Shown piece by piece: positions 1 through 13,500 of a stretch of 64,000 nt of DNA. The notes beneath the pieces were generated by a model. The model ran no database searches. It saw nothing but the letters and a program-made list of their open reading frames with translations, and had not been told where the DNA came from. The stretch is taken from positions 43,969,159-44,033,158 of the forward strand of contig OX031059.1 in NCBI GenBank assembly GCA_943736015.1, given 5' to 3'. The position numbers and the translations under genes were made by a program. Every line of letters begins with the position of its first letter. Positions within the stretch are counted from its first letter, which is position 1. Origin of the DNA: Tridacna crocea (lineage: Eukaryota; Mollusca; Bivalvia; Cardiida; Cardiidae).

Positions 1-523
1 GTTCCTTTTCAACCAATATTTCTACAATATAAGATTAAATATATAGATGATTTATTATTATTGACATAATTATGTGAAGGAAAGTTTGAAACTATGAGTT
101 AACAGTAAAGTTTGTTCAATGCTACATGTGCATATTTATTTTTTTTAAACCAATTTCACACGCTTATTTTGTCTATTATTTTTTGTAAGAAAAAAATGTT
201 GGCTATTATTTTACTTGGGCCAGAGCTAGCACTGTCTATGCATTTAAAGAAAGCTGGATTTAGGCAAGTCCCCCCCCCCACACACACAAGAAAGGGTTTC
301 GGCATGTAGCAAGAAATAAATAGAATAATAGCTTTTACTGTAAATGAGCGAATATTATTTCGTATCATGAACATCATCCTTTTTTTTTTTTTTTTTCATT
401 TGTGGCTTTGCCATATTGGAAATTTTACCAATGATATTCACTCATTGAAATAATTTTGTGATCATCATCAAAAATCAAATATCCTCTACATCCTCTATGG
501 CTAAGATTAAAAAATATGCTCAC

Positions 524-1124
524 CGTAATTTCACCAAGAACTTTCTTGTTGGGTTTCTGAAAAAAACAAAACAAAACAAAAAATTTGTATTAAGAGCTCT
601 GCCAGCAGGAATAAAAAAAAAAATGACAATATAACAAGAGGGATCCCATCACAAATTTTTAAAAAAAAAGGCGTTCTAATTAATTTCAACTTTAATATGT
701 CTTTCAATTCCAATGTAATGTTTTATTTGCATTTTAAAATCGACTTGAAATTTTCTTATAGCACATTTGGTTTGCAATACTTAGAAAAACCCGATCCCAG
801 ATAACAAAGGAAATCACCAACTCCCGCCATAATTTCGCATCTTAAACGGTTCTAAACCAAACGCGATTTCATGTGAAAATTGGAAATAGAATCAAAACAC
901 GCTACCGAAAAAGAGTTATTCTATCTAATTTGGCAGTGATTGTTATTTTTTTAAAAAAACTGCGCGGATTCCCGCCCTCTTCCTCTAAAGTTAATAAGCT
1001 CATTCTAAGAATGTTTGTAACAACAAAATAAAGGTAAACTTACATGATTTTCATCTAAAATTTTCAGCTTGCTAACACCATTTGCAATTTCATTCTCTTT
1101 CCTAGATTGAATTACTGAAAACAT
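524..1124 (-). CDS. 5' coding exons of an unidentified divergent gene with KEN and D-box-like motifs (partial)
   Basis: Two exons fit one frame. Exon 1 runs from ATG at 1124 to 1044 (27 codons) and ends in a GTAAGT donor. A 33-base exon at 556..524 follows a TTTTTTTCAG acceptor and ends before GTGAGC. Both are phase 0. The joined N-terminus has KEN at residues 9-11 and K-x-x-LGEIT at about 31-38, resembling the KEN box and destruction box of APC/C substrates such as cyclins A/B or geminin. The frame is open upstream to a TGA at 1226-1224 but lacks another ATG, so an earlier spliced start is possible. The rest of the gene would lie left of the window. The family is not recognised. Confidence 0.4.
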
Positions 1125-1211
1125 GATTCCTGGAAATATTCCTTCACTACAAGTCAGAGAGAACGTTTGGTAGTCAGTCTGCTGCTGGAGTTTTTCAAAG
1201 TATTGACACAA

Positions 1212-1762
1212 TGCACTTGTCGGTCAGTATTCGTATATGCCGCGCGCAGTGTAGGAAAACCAATGAAAAACATTGATACAAAATACTATACTTTCATTGG
1301 CCAAGCTTCTCGCTTGTCTGGTCAGTTCATTTTAAAAATATAGGGGCTGTATCATATGTCATTATATAAGGTATTTTTCATAAGATAATAATGCGTAAAT
1401 AATGACTGCTTTGTAAAATGCTATTTGTGAGCCCATTATAATCAGTCATTAATTGTTTGGTTGCAGAATCTCTTTAATTTTGGAAAGATCACTTGAAATT
1501 TATATCAACCTTATCTGAAATGAAACGTTCCATTCTACTTCCTAAGCAACGCGAACTATATCGATATATTGCTCCGTGTTGTATATGAGCATAATACAGC
1601 AACAAATTAAGCTTTAATTCTTCTTCCTATATATTTGAATTAGTTGAAAGATTAAGTCGATAAGCATTTTACGGCAGAGTATTCAACACGTTTATGAATT
1701 TGTACGAAACTACTTTTTGGTGTCATGACTTCCATTCCTAAACGTAATTTGGTTGTTTAGAT
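1212..1762. promoter_or_regulatory. Probable bidirectional promoter between STPG1 and the divergent minus-strand gene
   Basis: The head-to-head interval has CCAAT boxes on both strands (1260-1264 plus; ATTGG at 1296-1300) and a small CpG-rich patch (CGCGCGCAGT, 1241-1250) in otherwise AT-rich DNA. It contains no repeat. No TATA box is assigned. The function is inferred from gene layout. Confidence 0.4.
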
Positions 1763-4700
1763 ATGGCTGCTACAGACAGTATCAGGGTAGTGGACGAAGA
1801 TTACGTGCGTAGAATTCACAGCAGAAATCCATCCGGCCATTTGCATAAAGGTTTTATAGTCCTGAGTGACACCTTTATCTCTGTTCAGAATTAATGTCAA
1901 TTGTAATGTTTTAGGATATCACGAAAGGGACTTGATATTCGCGGATGGGAGAAAAATCGGACCCCAGAAAATTCGACCCAAATAAAAAGTGAAGAAGATT
2001 CCACCCACAAACAGAGTACAAAAGAGAATATTAGTCCAACTTGAGCAGAAGATTCATCCCTAAGTTTACATTATTTATCTGATATAATCAACCATGCAAA
2101 GGTGTCATAGGATATAATTAGACAGATTATTTTAACTTCATACAAAACGTCAAGAAAATAAATGCACAATGAAATGTACGCATGATTTATTCACCAAGAC
2201 TGCAGGTTAGGGTTCGTGTCCAGGATTGAGATACAATAGATTTTAAATTTGAAAAGAAATACTGCAAAATGGTATTACATCTCCATACCTAGCTTTCATT
2301 ACCAACATCTGCCCCTCCCCCAAAAGTCTACTTCCTTGGGGGTCGTTAAAAGTCGGGATTGTGTGGTGAAGAATTAACTTTGTTTCCTTATGGCAATTGA
2401 TACTTTTTCCCTGATTTTGTTTTCTCTTATACCACTTATCCTGAATCTTTTTTTCTTTTTTTTCCTGATATTTTCTTTCCTACAATCTGTTTTCAAAAGC
2501 CCCCAATTACAGGGTTGGACAAATACTAGTAATGGTATTCTTGTAATTTTGAAATAACTGTCCAAAATTTTATTGTTTGGTAAAGAGTTACAAACCAGTG
2601 CATTTTCAGGTCATGGTATAGTGGCAGCCACAGCATCAATTCCCAGTAAATACCAGACTATTGTTACAGACAACTCTGATAGGAAGGGTTTCACTACTCA
2701 GGCAAAAAGATTCCAGTATGACACAAATGTTGTATGTATTTGTATTTATCTTCTGATTTCTTTTCTACTATCTTGTAAAGGGGTTTATTTAAACCTTTCC
2801 CAAATGGCAAATTTTGGACTAGACCAAACTGTGAGCATTTTGCAGGTGACAAATTAAACAGTGGCTAAAAATATGATTTTTCTATATGAAAGGGTAGAAA
2901 ACATTGCGGGAAAAGGAGAAAATGCTGGTTTCCAGCATTTTCTCCTTTTCCCACAATGTTTTCAAAAGCTTCTATTCCTGACCCGTAAAAACCAGGGATT
3001 GTTTGGGAAAGGTCCTTTACCATATATTTTAAAAAACAAAGAGAAGAAACAAAAAAAGATTTGTCTAAAGTATTTGTACACAACAAAATAAATGTGGTTA
3101 TAAAGATAGAATTTATATTTTTCATGGTAGGAAATATTGTTGGAAAAGAAGACAGTGATGATAACCAGTAGTTCCTTCTTTTCATACAAAAGTTTCAAAA
3201 GCATACTTTTTCTAGATTTTACTGGATTGTATGGTAAAAGTATTACCCATGCTGGTAAAAATGCTATCTTTAGGTAACAGTTTATGGGCCATACAGGCAT
3301 AGGCGAAAAAAACATAAATTGTTAATATCATACAGAATGGTTATACATCATGCTTGTTCAATTTAAAGAAATGAGTGACCTGGAATGCTTATAATTCTAG
3401 AATGTTTTACACAGTTAACTAGTGTTGTAAAACTTATTTAAACTGTTAGATCATTTAGCATGGCTTGCATTTGTACTAATGGTTTACATTCTATGTCTGT
3501 ATCATTCTTTCATCATATCGAAAAAAAAAAATACAAATTTTTACACGCATGGCGAAGGAAGGTGGGAAAAAAAAAAGATACAAGAAATTTCACCTTTCCA
3601 AAATTATCTTCCAAACTATTGAGTGGAAACAATAATCACTGTACTGTCTGATGTTATGCCTCTGCATAACTTTCTTAATTATTTGGGTTATAGTAAGAGT
3701 ATAATAAATTGGAGGTCACCACATTTGTAACAAATAAACTGTCTTAACTAGACCTTTTCCCTTATTCAAATCCCATACAAACCCTTTTCTCACAACTGTG
3801 TCATTTAAAGATTGCGTGCAAAAAACTTTTTAAAACATTGATGCTGGTATCCACTATTTCATCCTTTCCCCCACAATTTTCACTACTTTGTCAACGACAA
3901 TTGCCATTAATAAAGCCTTATTTACTTTGGTATTTGCATGTTTTTTGTGTTTGGGGTAGAAATATAAATTATCATGTGGTAAAGGGTTTATATTCAATTC
4001 AGGAAAAGTCTTTTGCAAAGTTGAACAAAGTCTTTTGAAACCATAACTTATTGTATGACTGGAAAGTCAATTAACAATTGATAACATAATTCACCCTTTA
4101 CCCCATAAGGCATTTCTGTAGCATCTCCAGTTGACCCTAAATAACAGCAAGAATGAAGCCGTTTCTTATGTGTAAATGACACCTTTTGATAGCATAGAAA
4201 ACATTGTGACAAAAGGTGAAATTGCTCGTCACGAGCAATTTCACCTTATGCCACAATGTTTTTCAAAGGCTCCTACAAGCAATGTGTTGAAATGAGTATC
4301 TATGGAGTAAAGGGTTAAGTAAGAACAGAGCAGGAAATTACACAACTCCAAACATCAATTTACATAGGTGTCATCTTGATTTTACATAATTCTAAAAATT
4401 GAGGGTTATATAAAAATTCTATAAATAGTCACAAGGGCCCCTTCTGTTCCAAAAATTGAGGGTTAATTAAAAATTCTATAAATAGTCACAAAGGGCCCCT
4501 TCTGTTCCAAAAATAGCCTAGATCCAAACATCATAACATTTGTTCCAAACCTCATGATTATTATTTTTCATAAAAATATTCTGAGATAAATTGCTTACCA
4601 TTTGAAAATTTATTTTTATGAATACTTGTTCCCATAATCTACAGAAAACTCCAAAAATTAATGTATTATAATTTTGTTACTTGTTATTACACTAAGACTC

Positions 4701-7700
4701 AACTGCCAATTCTGACTTCAAATGACTTTGGGAAGAGATAGACCAGATTTGGAGACTAGCTCCAATGTTATTTTTTGGATTGTTTCTCTACTAGTGGAAA
4801 CCAGTCACACTTTTAACTACATCGGATCAAGCATTCATACTGAAGGTTGAGGGAGAGAGAGCTTTTTGAAAACATTTCGGGAAAAGAAAGGCAGTGCTTA
4901 AATTTCTTGGTTTAAATCATTCTTACTGAAAAATTGAAGGATAAAGCTTGTCTAAACTTTTAAAACGGCAATAGCTTTAATTCATTACCAACTGACAAAA
5001 TTTTAGGTTTGTCCAAATGGAAAGCTTTTGCAGACGATGAAATAACAATGACTGAAAATTTGAAATTTGTTTTGTGAAGAGTAGAAAACATAGTGGGAAA
5101 AGAAGAAAATGCTGGTTACAAGCATTTTCTCCTTTTCCAACAATGTTTTCTAAGGGCCTCTTTCTCAGGGTCATCAAAAGAAAGGATTGTGTGGTAATGG
5201 ATTAATATAAAAAGGGGGGGGGGCTGTTGTAATTTTCACTTCTTCCTTGAGAAATTTGTAAAATCATTGTAAAATTTTCTTGTTTGGGAAAGAGTCCAGA
5301 TTATTTAATGAAGAAAAATCAAATAAAAGAATGTCATTACACAATTTTACATAATTATGTAACTTTTTTTTTTATATAACTAAAAAAATTTGGTGTTATA
5401 TAAAGGTTCTATAAATACACACACAGGGGCCTTTTACTGTTCTATAAATAGCTTAGGGCCTTGAAGGTCAAACATGTTATAACACCTACAGCCAGTATCT
5501 CAGATAATAACTCTTTCTTTCTGTAATACAATAGGCTTTTGATTGGAAAAGGAGAAAGTTCCTGTTGCAAACTGAATGTTATCTTTCCCCCAGCAAGAAT
5601 TTGCATACATTATGTCTTGTTTTTTAGTGAAACATGGGATAATTTAAGCAGGACAAATTTTAATATTTAGACAAAAAAGACACCTACTTAAGCACCTTCA
5701 ACACTTTACCACTCTTTTCTCTTTACTAAACCATTTAGGGACCTAGAAAAAGAAAGCTTTTAATTGAAAATACTGTGGGAAAGGGAAAAAAATGCTTGTA
5801 ACTAGCATTTTCTACCTTTTCAAAATGTTTTCTGTCCTTTCCAAATCGAATTATATCTATTGAATCACATTGAAAATTTTATTTTGTTGTGTGCAAATGG
5901 ACAAGTCTGAAAAAGTGTTATGTGGTAAAGAGTTAACCCTTTACCAAAATTATTTTTATGACCCTTAGATAGAAACCTTCTGAAAACAATGTGGAAAAAG
6001 GAGAAAATGCTGGTAACCAGCATTTTCTCCTTTTCCCACAATGTTTTTTACCTTACTGGAGAGAATTTCGATTTTTGAGTTACATTTACATGTACTCTGT
6101 TGTCTGCAAGTTCTTTCATGTTGGACCAGTCAAAAAGTTTATTGTTTGGTAAAGGGTTAAACAATTTCAATTTAGACTGATGTAAAATTTTATAAAAAAG
6201 TCTGTCAAATTAGATAAGCTTTAACCCATTACCACACAATCCCTACTTTTGACGCCCCTGAGAAAGAAGCCTTTGGAAAACATTGTGAGAAAAGGAGAAA
6301 ATGCTGGTAACCAGTATTTTCTCCTTTTCCCACAATGTTTTCTACTCTTTATAAAACAAATTTCAAATTTTCAGTCACTTTTATTTTGTCGTCTGCAAAT
6401 GCTTTCAATTTGGACCAGTCTAAAATACTGTCGATTGGTAATGGGTTAAAGCCTTAGCACAGGCATATATTTTAACAATTTACAATTTCAGACAGAAGCC
6501 CCTGGGCCTGGTAGTTATGTTGGACACATTACAATGGACAATGAAAAAGTCTCTTTTTCAAAGAAAGGGACAGGAGGGTTTGCATCAAAGGTAATAGATA
6601 GTGTTCTCGAATGATTGATAATTTTTTGTTCCTTTTATATTGTATATCAAAGTATTTTCACATGTTAACAGGTTTTAGATAAAATGTTAACTTTTCACTA
6701 TATGACAGAGTTTTAATCCTGTTCAGATGAAAGCAGGTCCAGATGATAATTAAACCGTGACACAAATGAAGGTACTTGTCTTTGAAAAGGTAAAAAAGAA
6801 ATGTGGGAAAAGAAGAAGAAAATGATGATGATGATGATGATGATCATCATCATCATCATCATCATCATTATCAATTATCATCATCATTTTCTTTTTCTTC
6901 TGCAATATTGTCAAAAGCCTTTTTATTCCTTGCTGCTAAAGTTGTGAAGGATAGGTCATTTATATTTTTGTCTGTGTCAGACCAAAATGATGTCAGTTAA
7001 ATACAGGATCTGAGTAAACCATAGTTGCTTTGCCAACAGTTTTTTCCACACCACTGACAGTCTTTTTTTTTTTCCATATCTACATACAGATGAGCAATCC
7101 CCTATAAAACTGGGCTTAAATCAAATTGAAAGTATACAGCTCAAATTAGGCATTTATTTCTAAAGAGATAAAAATCATAGTAGAAAAAGGAAAAGAAGCT
7201 TTTTTTCTCTCAGTCCCAAGATGTTTTCAAAAATCTTTTTTCTCATTGATGTTAAAACAATGATTGTGTAGTAAAGGGTTCAAACTCTGATTGTGTGGTA
7301 CAGGGTTAATGGGAAAAGTGTTGATCAGGGTCAGCATATGCAGTCCATACAGCCTGATCTGTGCATAAACCTTTTGCTATTGGTCAATTTTCTGTATGTC
7401 TAGGGTCCAGTCTGCCTCATGCTGCTTGTTTAAAAAAAAAACAAAAAAAAACAGTGACTATTTTGGATTCATAATTATGTGATGACTTACTGGGTACAAT
7501 TATCATGGAGCTCATGTATTTTTCATTTTTTTTTCTTCCAGTCTAAACGACAGACCAGATATTTAATGTCAAATGCACCTGGGCCTGGTATATATGCTCT
7601 ACCCAGTCTTCTATCAACAAAGGCTGACTTCAACAAATCTGGAGCAACAGCCAACTTTCAGAAACCTATTGCTATAGCTACTGAAATAGAGCAAAAACAT

Positions 7701-10515
7701 GTAAAACCTGCTCCAAATGCCTATGATGTAAGATCCCAATTTTCTGTCAAATTTATTCTAAGTACTGTTTATGTGGATATATATGAGTGTAGAAACATTT
7801 GCAAATTACTGTTTATAGACATTTCGCAAATAGAAATGTTTGCCAATTCAAGACAGTCATTATTTGTTGGTATCCTTCAGTAAAATATGCAGAAAGGAAA
7901 GATTGCAAATTTTTAAAACTTGCAAAAACACGAAAAATTTCCACATCATAAAAACTTCTCACATACAGTATCATTTTCTTTACTTTTCCTTTTTCCTTTA
8001 GCTTTTATATATATCTATATTTGTATCTTTTCTTTGTTTTGTAGTATTTGAAAATGAACAGATTAAAATTTGCAGTGTTACTCAATTTTTTTTTCAACTA
8101 ACCATACTGTTACTCTGAAAATATGATTTTTCGTACTTCTACCTCAGAGTATTTCTTGAAGAGCATAGAAAAAGGATCAAGGCTTGCAACATGCAATTTC
8201 TTGTATCCCACAAGACTTTTGATTTCATTCAGAACACACCTTCCCTTTCCTCTCTTAGTATTTCCCTTTGTGCTTCAACTTGCATACTAGTATTTTATGA
8301 TATATCTAAAAGTAGCATTAGTAGTCATGGGTCTAAATTGATCAGATTTCAGTTGATCAAATTTGATCCACTTAGGAGTAAACTTATTGTTCTTGGTTCA
8401 ATTATAGGTGATGCATACAAAACTAGGAAAGGCTAACAATGTATCTGCAGACTCAGCTTTCAAGTCTCAGTCAAAAAGGGAAGTCATCAACATACAAGAT
8501 GCAAAAAGTAAACCTGCTCCAGGTAAACTAGAACTGGTGATTGACAGCCCTTTAACAAATTGCCACCCACAGAAAACTTCTTTGGTCTTTCAGTAAACAA
8601 CCTTTGGAAACATTGTGGCAAAAGCGTAAATTTGCATATCTTGAGGAAGGTTTTGTGTTAATGCAACTGTTTTCTCTTAAATTAAAAAATTAAAGCTCGA
8701 TACATCTGTATCAGAGGCATTTTTGTTTTATTCTGTTTTATTTTATTTGCTGCAGAAAACTTATTACCTCCAGTCCTATAGAGTTATCTGTCTTTGAGCA
8801 CCCCTGGACATGTACATGTATAGTACAAAAATGAACAAGTCTTGCGAAACAGTGCAATATAGTCAAAACCTATAAGGTGCCTAACACAAGACTTTCAACA
8901 AAATCAAAATGGAAAAAGAAAATGAAAGCTTTAACATAAACGTTTGATAGTACATGGCAACGAAATGTGCCACTATTTACTCTGATGGAGGGTCCTGTGT
9001 GGCTAAATAGTAAAGTGTAAGACCCATAACCTGGAGATCCACTGTGTTTTTAGCTCCACTGGCCGAAGGCCAGCGGGCTTATGTCATGGCCTGGTGTCCG
9101 TTGTGCATCCGTCTGCGTGCGTGCGTTAACTTTTATTTCAAACATTTTCTTCTCTGAAACTACCCGTCCAATTTTGATGAAACTTCACAGAAATGATCCT
9201 GCCATGGTCCTCTTCAGAATTCCTTGAAAGAATTTTATTCCTTCAAAAACTCTGGTTGCCATGGCAACAAAACTGAAAAATATTGAAAATTTTTAAAAAT
9301 CTTCTTCTCTGAAACCATAAGGCCTAGGGCTACCAAATTTGGCATGTAGCTTTATCTAGTGGACCTCTACCAAGTTCCTTCAAATATTAGCCCTGGGGTC
9401 AAAATTGGCCCCACCCCAGGGGTCACAAGTTTTATATAGGCTTATATAGGGAAAACTTTAAAATCTTTCTGGTACCTAGCCATAGGGCCTAGGGCTACCA
9501 AATTTGGCATGTAGCTTTATCTAATAGACTTCTACTTAGAGTGCCCAAATGATAGCCCAGAGGTCAAATTTGGCCAGGCCCCAGGGGTCACAAGTTTTAT
9601 ATGGGCTTAATATAGTGAAAACTTTAAAAATCTTTTCGTACCAAGCCATAAGGCCTAGGGCTACTCAATTTTGTATCTAGCTTTATCAAGTGGTTGTTTA
9701 CCAAAGGTGCCCAAATTGTAGCCCTGGGGTCAAATTTGGCCCCGTCCTGGGGGTCACAAGTTTTAAATGGGCTCATATTGGGAATTTTTCAAAAATCTAC
9801 TTGTACCTAGGTATAAGGTCTAGGGCTACCAAATTTTGCATGTAGCTGTATCTTGTTGGCCTCTACCAGGAGGGCCCAAATTATAGCTTTAGGGTCAAGT
9901 TTGTCCCCACACCAGGGGTCACAAGTTTTACATGGGCTTTTGTGATGAAGACTTTCTAAGTCATCTTGTTACTAATCATAATAAAGACTAGGACCACTAA
10001 ATTTAGCCCTGTCTCATAGATTTTATGTTTTACAGGGCCTTTTATTGAGAAAACTTTGAAAATCTTCTTGTTTATAACCACACATTCTAGACCTGTATTA
10101 TTTGGTATGGGGCTTTATCTTGTAGACCTCCACCTGGATTCAAGTAATTATAGCTTTGTGGTCAAAACTGGATTTACCTAGGGGTCACAACATTTTTGTT
10201 GGTCTTTATGGAAAAAAAGTATGCCCTCAAGGTTGAAACCAGTTGGCCAAATAATGTAATGTTTGGCTTGTAGTGTTTTTACGAATTAGCCAGTGGAGCG
10301 ATACAGGGCCATCATGGCCCTCTTGTTTTTTTAGGAGTGTCCTTGGGTAAGACACTTCTGAGTCCTAGCCGCGTACTGGTAGAAGTTATTAGTAGAACTT
10401 AATGTCTTCATGATATGACTGAAAATTGTTGAAAGCAGCGAAAAGCACCATTTATCAATCGATCAATCAATCAGTTGATTCAATCAATCAGTTGATCCAA
10501 TCAACCAGTTGCTAT

Positions 10516-10547
<32 letters not shown>

Positions 10548-13500
10548 TGATGGATGCTAACTGGAAGAGTTCTTCAGCATCAGCATAACCGCATTTAACA
10601 TGTTATTCAAGGGTGCTTCTAATACAAACAGTGATAACATCGTGTCATCTGGTTAATTCAAGATTTAGCCACTAACTTTATGCCAATTCATCTGGATGGG
10701 TTTTGTCTTGAACTGCACCATATTTGTGCCTCGTAACCTAAGGGTTAATCACTCTCTTCATAGATGGTGACCATTACAACAGTTGACTTATTACTAAACA
10801 ACAAGCTTTAGACTGATATGTACAAATTGAAACCATTGGCAGATGAGAAGTTAGAGATGGTGTAAATAATGGGATTCGTTATTAAAGGAGTGGAAAACTT
10901 TGTGGGAAAGAAGAACATGCTGGTCACCAGCATGTTCTCCTTTCCCACAATGTTTTCAAAAGCCATGTACCTGAAAGGAATTAAAACTTGTGATTCTGTG
11001 CTTAGGATTAATGAGCTTAACCATAATGGACGAAATACGGTCAAGTTAACTTCTCATAGGATGTTCTGTCATGATGTTTTCAAAATTTGTCTGATAACTG
11101 TAAGTCTATTCCAAAAGTGATTCTTACTTCAGTCTAGAAGCCAACAAATCAGAAAGGCAATGAAATTGGTAATTGGTCAATGACTGAATCCTAAAAGCTG
11201 TATATCTTTATAGATAAATCATTCCATTTTTTGCTCTTTTATTTTCTGATTCTATTTGCCTGTAGGTCAGTACAATGTCAGAGACACTCTACTCCACGAT
11301 AGTATAAAGATCCCATTTTCCAGTTTTAAATCCAAAACTAAAAGACAGATGGCCGCAGACCCACCAAAGGTTTGTACTTTCTAAAAAGAATAAGGTAAAT
11401 TTTTCAAAATTCCAAAAATAGCTGTCTGATCAGCTCTGACGAGAGGATTGCTAGCCTTGGAATTTTGCAGTAGATTAATCTGGCCACAGAAGCAACTAAG
11501 AATTCTAACAGTTTAACTCTTTACCAAACAACAAAATTTTAGACTGGTCCAAACTGAAAGCATTTGCTGATGACAAATTAAATGTGACTTAAGAATTAAA
11601 ATTTGTTTTAAGAAGGGATAAAAATATTGTGGGAAAAGGAGAAAATGCTGGTTCGCAGTATTTTCTCCTTTCCCCACATTGTTTTCAAAAGGCTTCTTTC
11701 ACGTGGGTGTTAAAAGTTGGGATTTTGTGGTTAAGGGTTAAGAGTAGAATTAGGCACCAACAAACAGGACTGGTTCTGATTGGCTTACTATTTGGTTTAG
11801 CTCATCAGAAATTTTGTACTCTCAAATATAGAAAATTCATGACAATAAAGACAGACTATAGACTTGAACAAATAAGGCAAAGAAGAGCCATGTGTTGGGG
11901 TGGAAGATAACTCTTTTAAGATTTTTTTCTGAAACATGAAGAAAGTGGAGACAAGTGCATGTTTTATGTATAAATTGATTCTTTCCTAAATCTTTCCATA
12001 AGTTACAGGGATTGTGACTGTCGTATTTGTGCTGTAGTGGAAAGATAGATTTTCACTTATACACATTACAAGACTATATTTGTCGTGATGACATCTTGGA
12101 TGAGTTTAGAAAAAGCTTGCATACAGTGTAGAGGCCAAACATTCATTTATGAACGTTTGTTAGAAAATTTGTCATATCACGGAAAAGATTTAAAATGGAT
12201 CCTTTTTGGTCAAGAGGCACAGTTAGCAACTCCATGGCCCTCTTGTTTTGCCTATTTGGATGAGCTTGTATATTGGTCATGTCCATGGAAGTGCCAATTC
12301 ACATGTATATTTGTTCCTGGTTTTTCTCAACTGCTTTTTGCATAATGTTTTTTCCTAGTCAAAGGTCGATTCATCAAGCTTGCGAAGTTATTGAAAGCCT
12401 ACTAGTCTTATTTTTGTGTCATTAAACCACATGCACTGTCACCATACATCATTGAATATACATTCAAATTTACAATTTCTGTATTTCCTAGCATTTTTAT
12501 GCAGGTACAGTTTTTCATATTCCTGCAATAGACAGCATTGAAAAACATTTTTGGAAAACCTCTAATTTTGTTTGGGAAATGTGAAAGGGACAGAAGATTT
12601 TCAAACTGTTTTATTTATGCTTGCTGCAGTTTCCAGGGCCAGGTGCCTATAAACCCAATGAACCAGTAGATCCTGCTAAGAAACAACTATTTCCGTGAGT
12701 AATTCCTTTTGTAGCTTTTTGTATGTTTATGATGTTGTCACAGTCATTTGAAAGCATGCCAATAGGTATCTGTGCTCTGAATTTGTTTTCTCATAATACA
12801 ACACTGTCAAATTTTCAAAAGATGTGCAAAAGATTACTGTCCATTGATATACCTTGATAGATTGAGGTTGTCTGCTGTAATTTACTATTCTATCACAAAT
12901 GTACATTGTTTCATTCTATATACAATTATGACCCAGGGAAAAGAAGAAACCTGTTTTAATAGTAGATAAAATATCTTGTCCAAGCTTTTTGTTCCATTTG
13001 TAATTCACAGATCTACAGATTTATAATTCAAAAGAATAGAATAGAACAGACAGAAATTTGCTTTAAATTGTGAAAAGTGTATTCAAGAATAGAGGCTAAT
13101 TTAATATGTGATGTGTGATTGATCTTAGTCTACATATTAACTTAATATCAGTTAACGCAGGTCAAATGACCTATTGCTTTGAAAGAACTGGATTTGTAAT
13201 CACATACTATTCTAAAGAATATTCTCAGGCTTATTCTCAAGACTGTTTTGAATTCTAAAGTAACACAACCTCTGATTGGCTAAACCAAATAGTTTAGCCA
13301 ATCAGAAGCTGTGTTATGTTCTAAATCTAAAAAGAATTAGAATAAAATCAAGAATTGTTAGTGAATAAAGGCCCTGACTGCAACTTGGTTCTCTTTAACT
13401 TTTTTGACAGCCGTAAACATTACCTGTGTATATCAGCCCCTGCAATGCCTCTCCCAGAGTCACCAGTGCCCCCTGGCCCAGGGTCCTATGAAGTTGTTGA

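Noticed and set aside
1125..1211. Extension of the divergent gene's exon upstream of the ATG at 1124
   Set aside because: The frame there begins only with a TTG and has a TGA just upstream (1226-1224); it is kept as possible 5' UTR unless an upstream exon is found.
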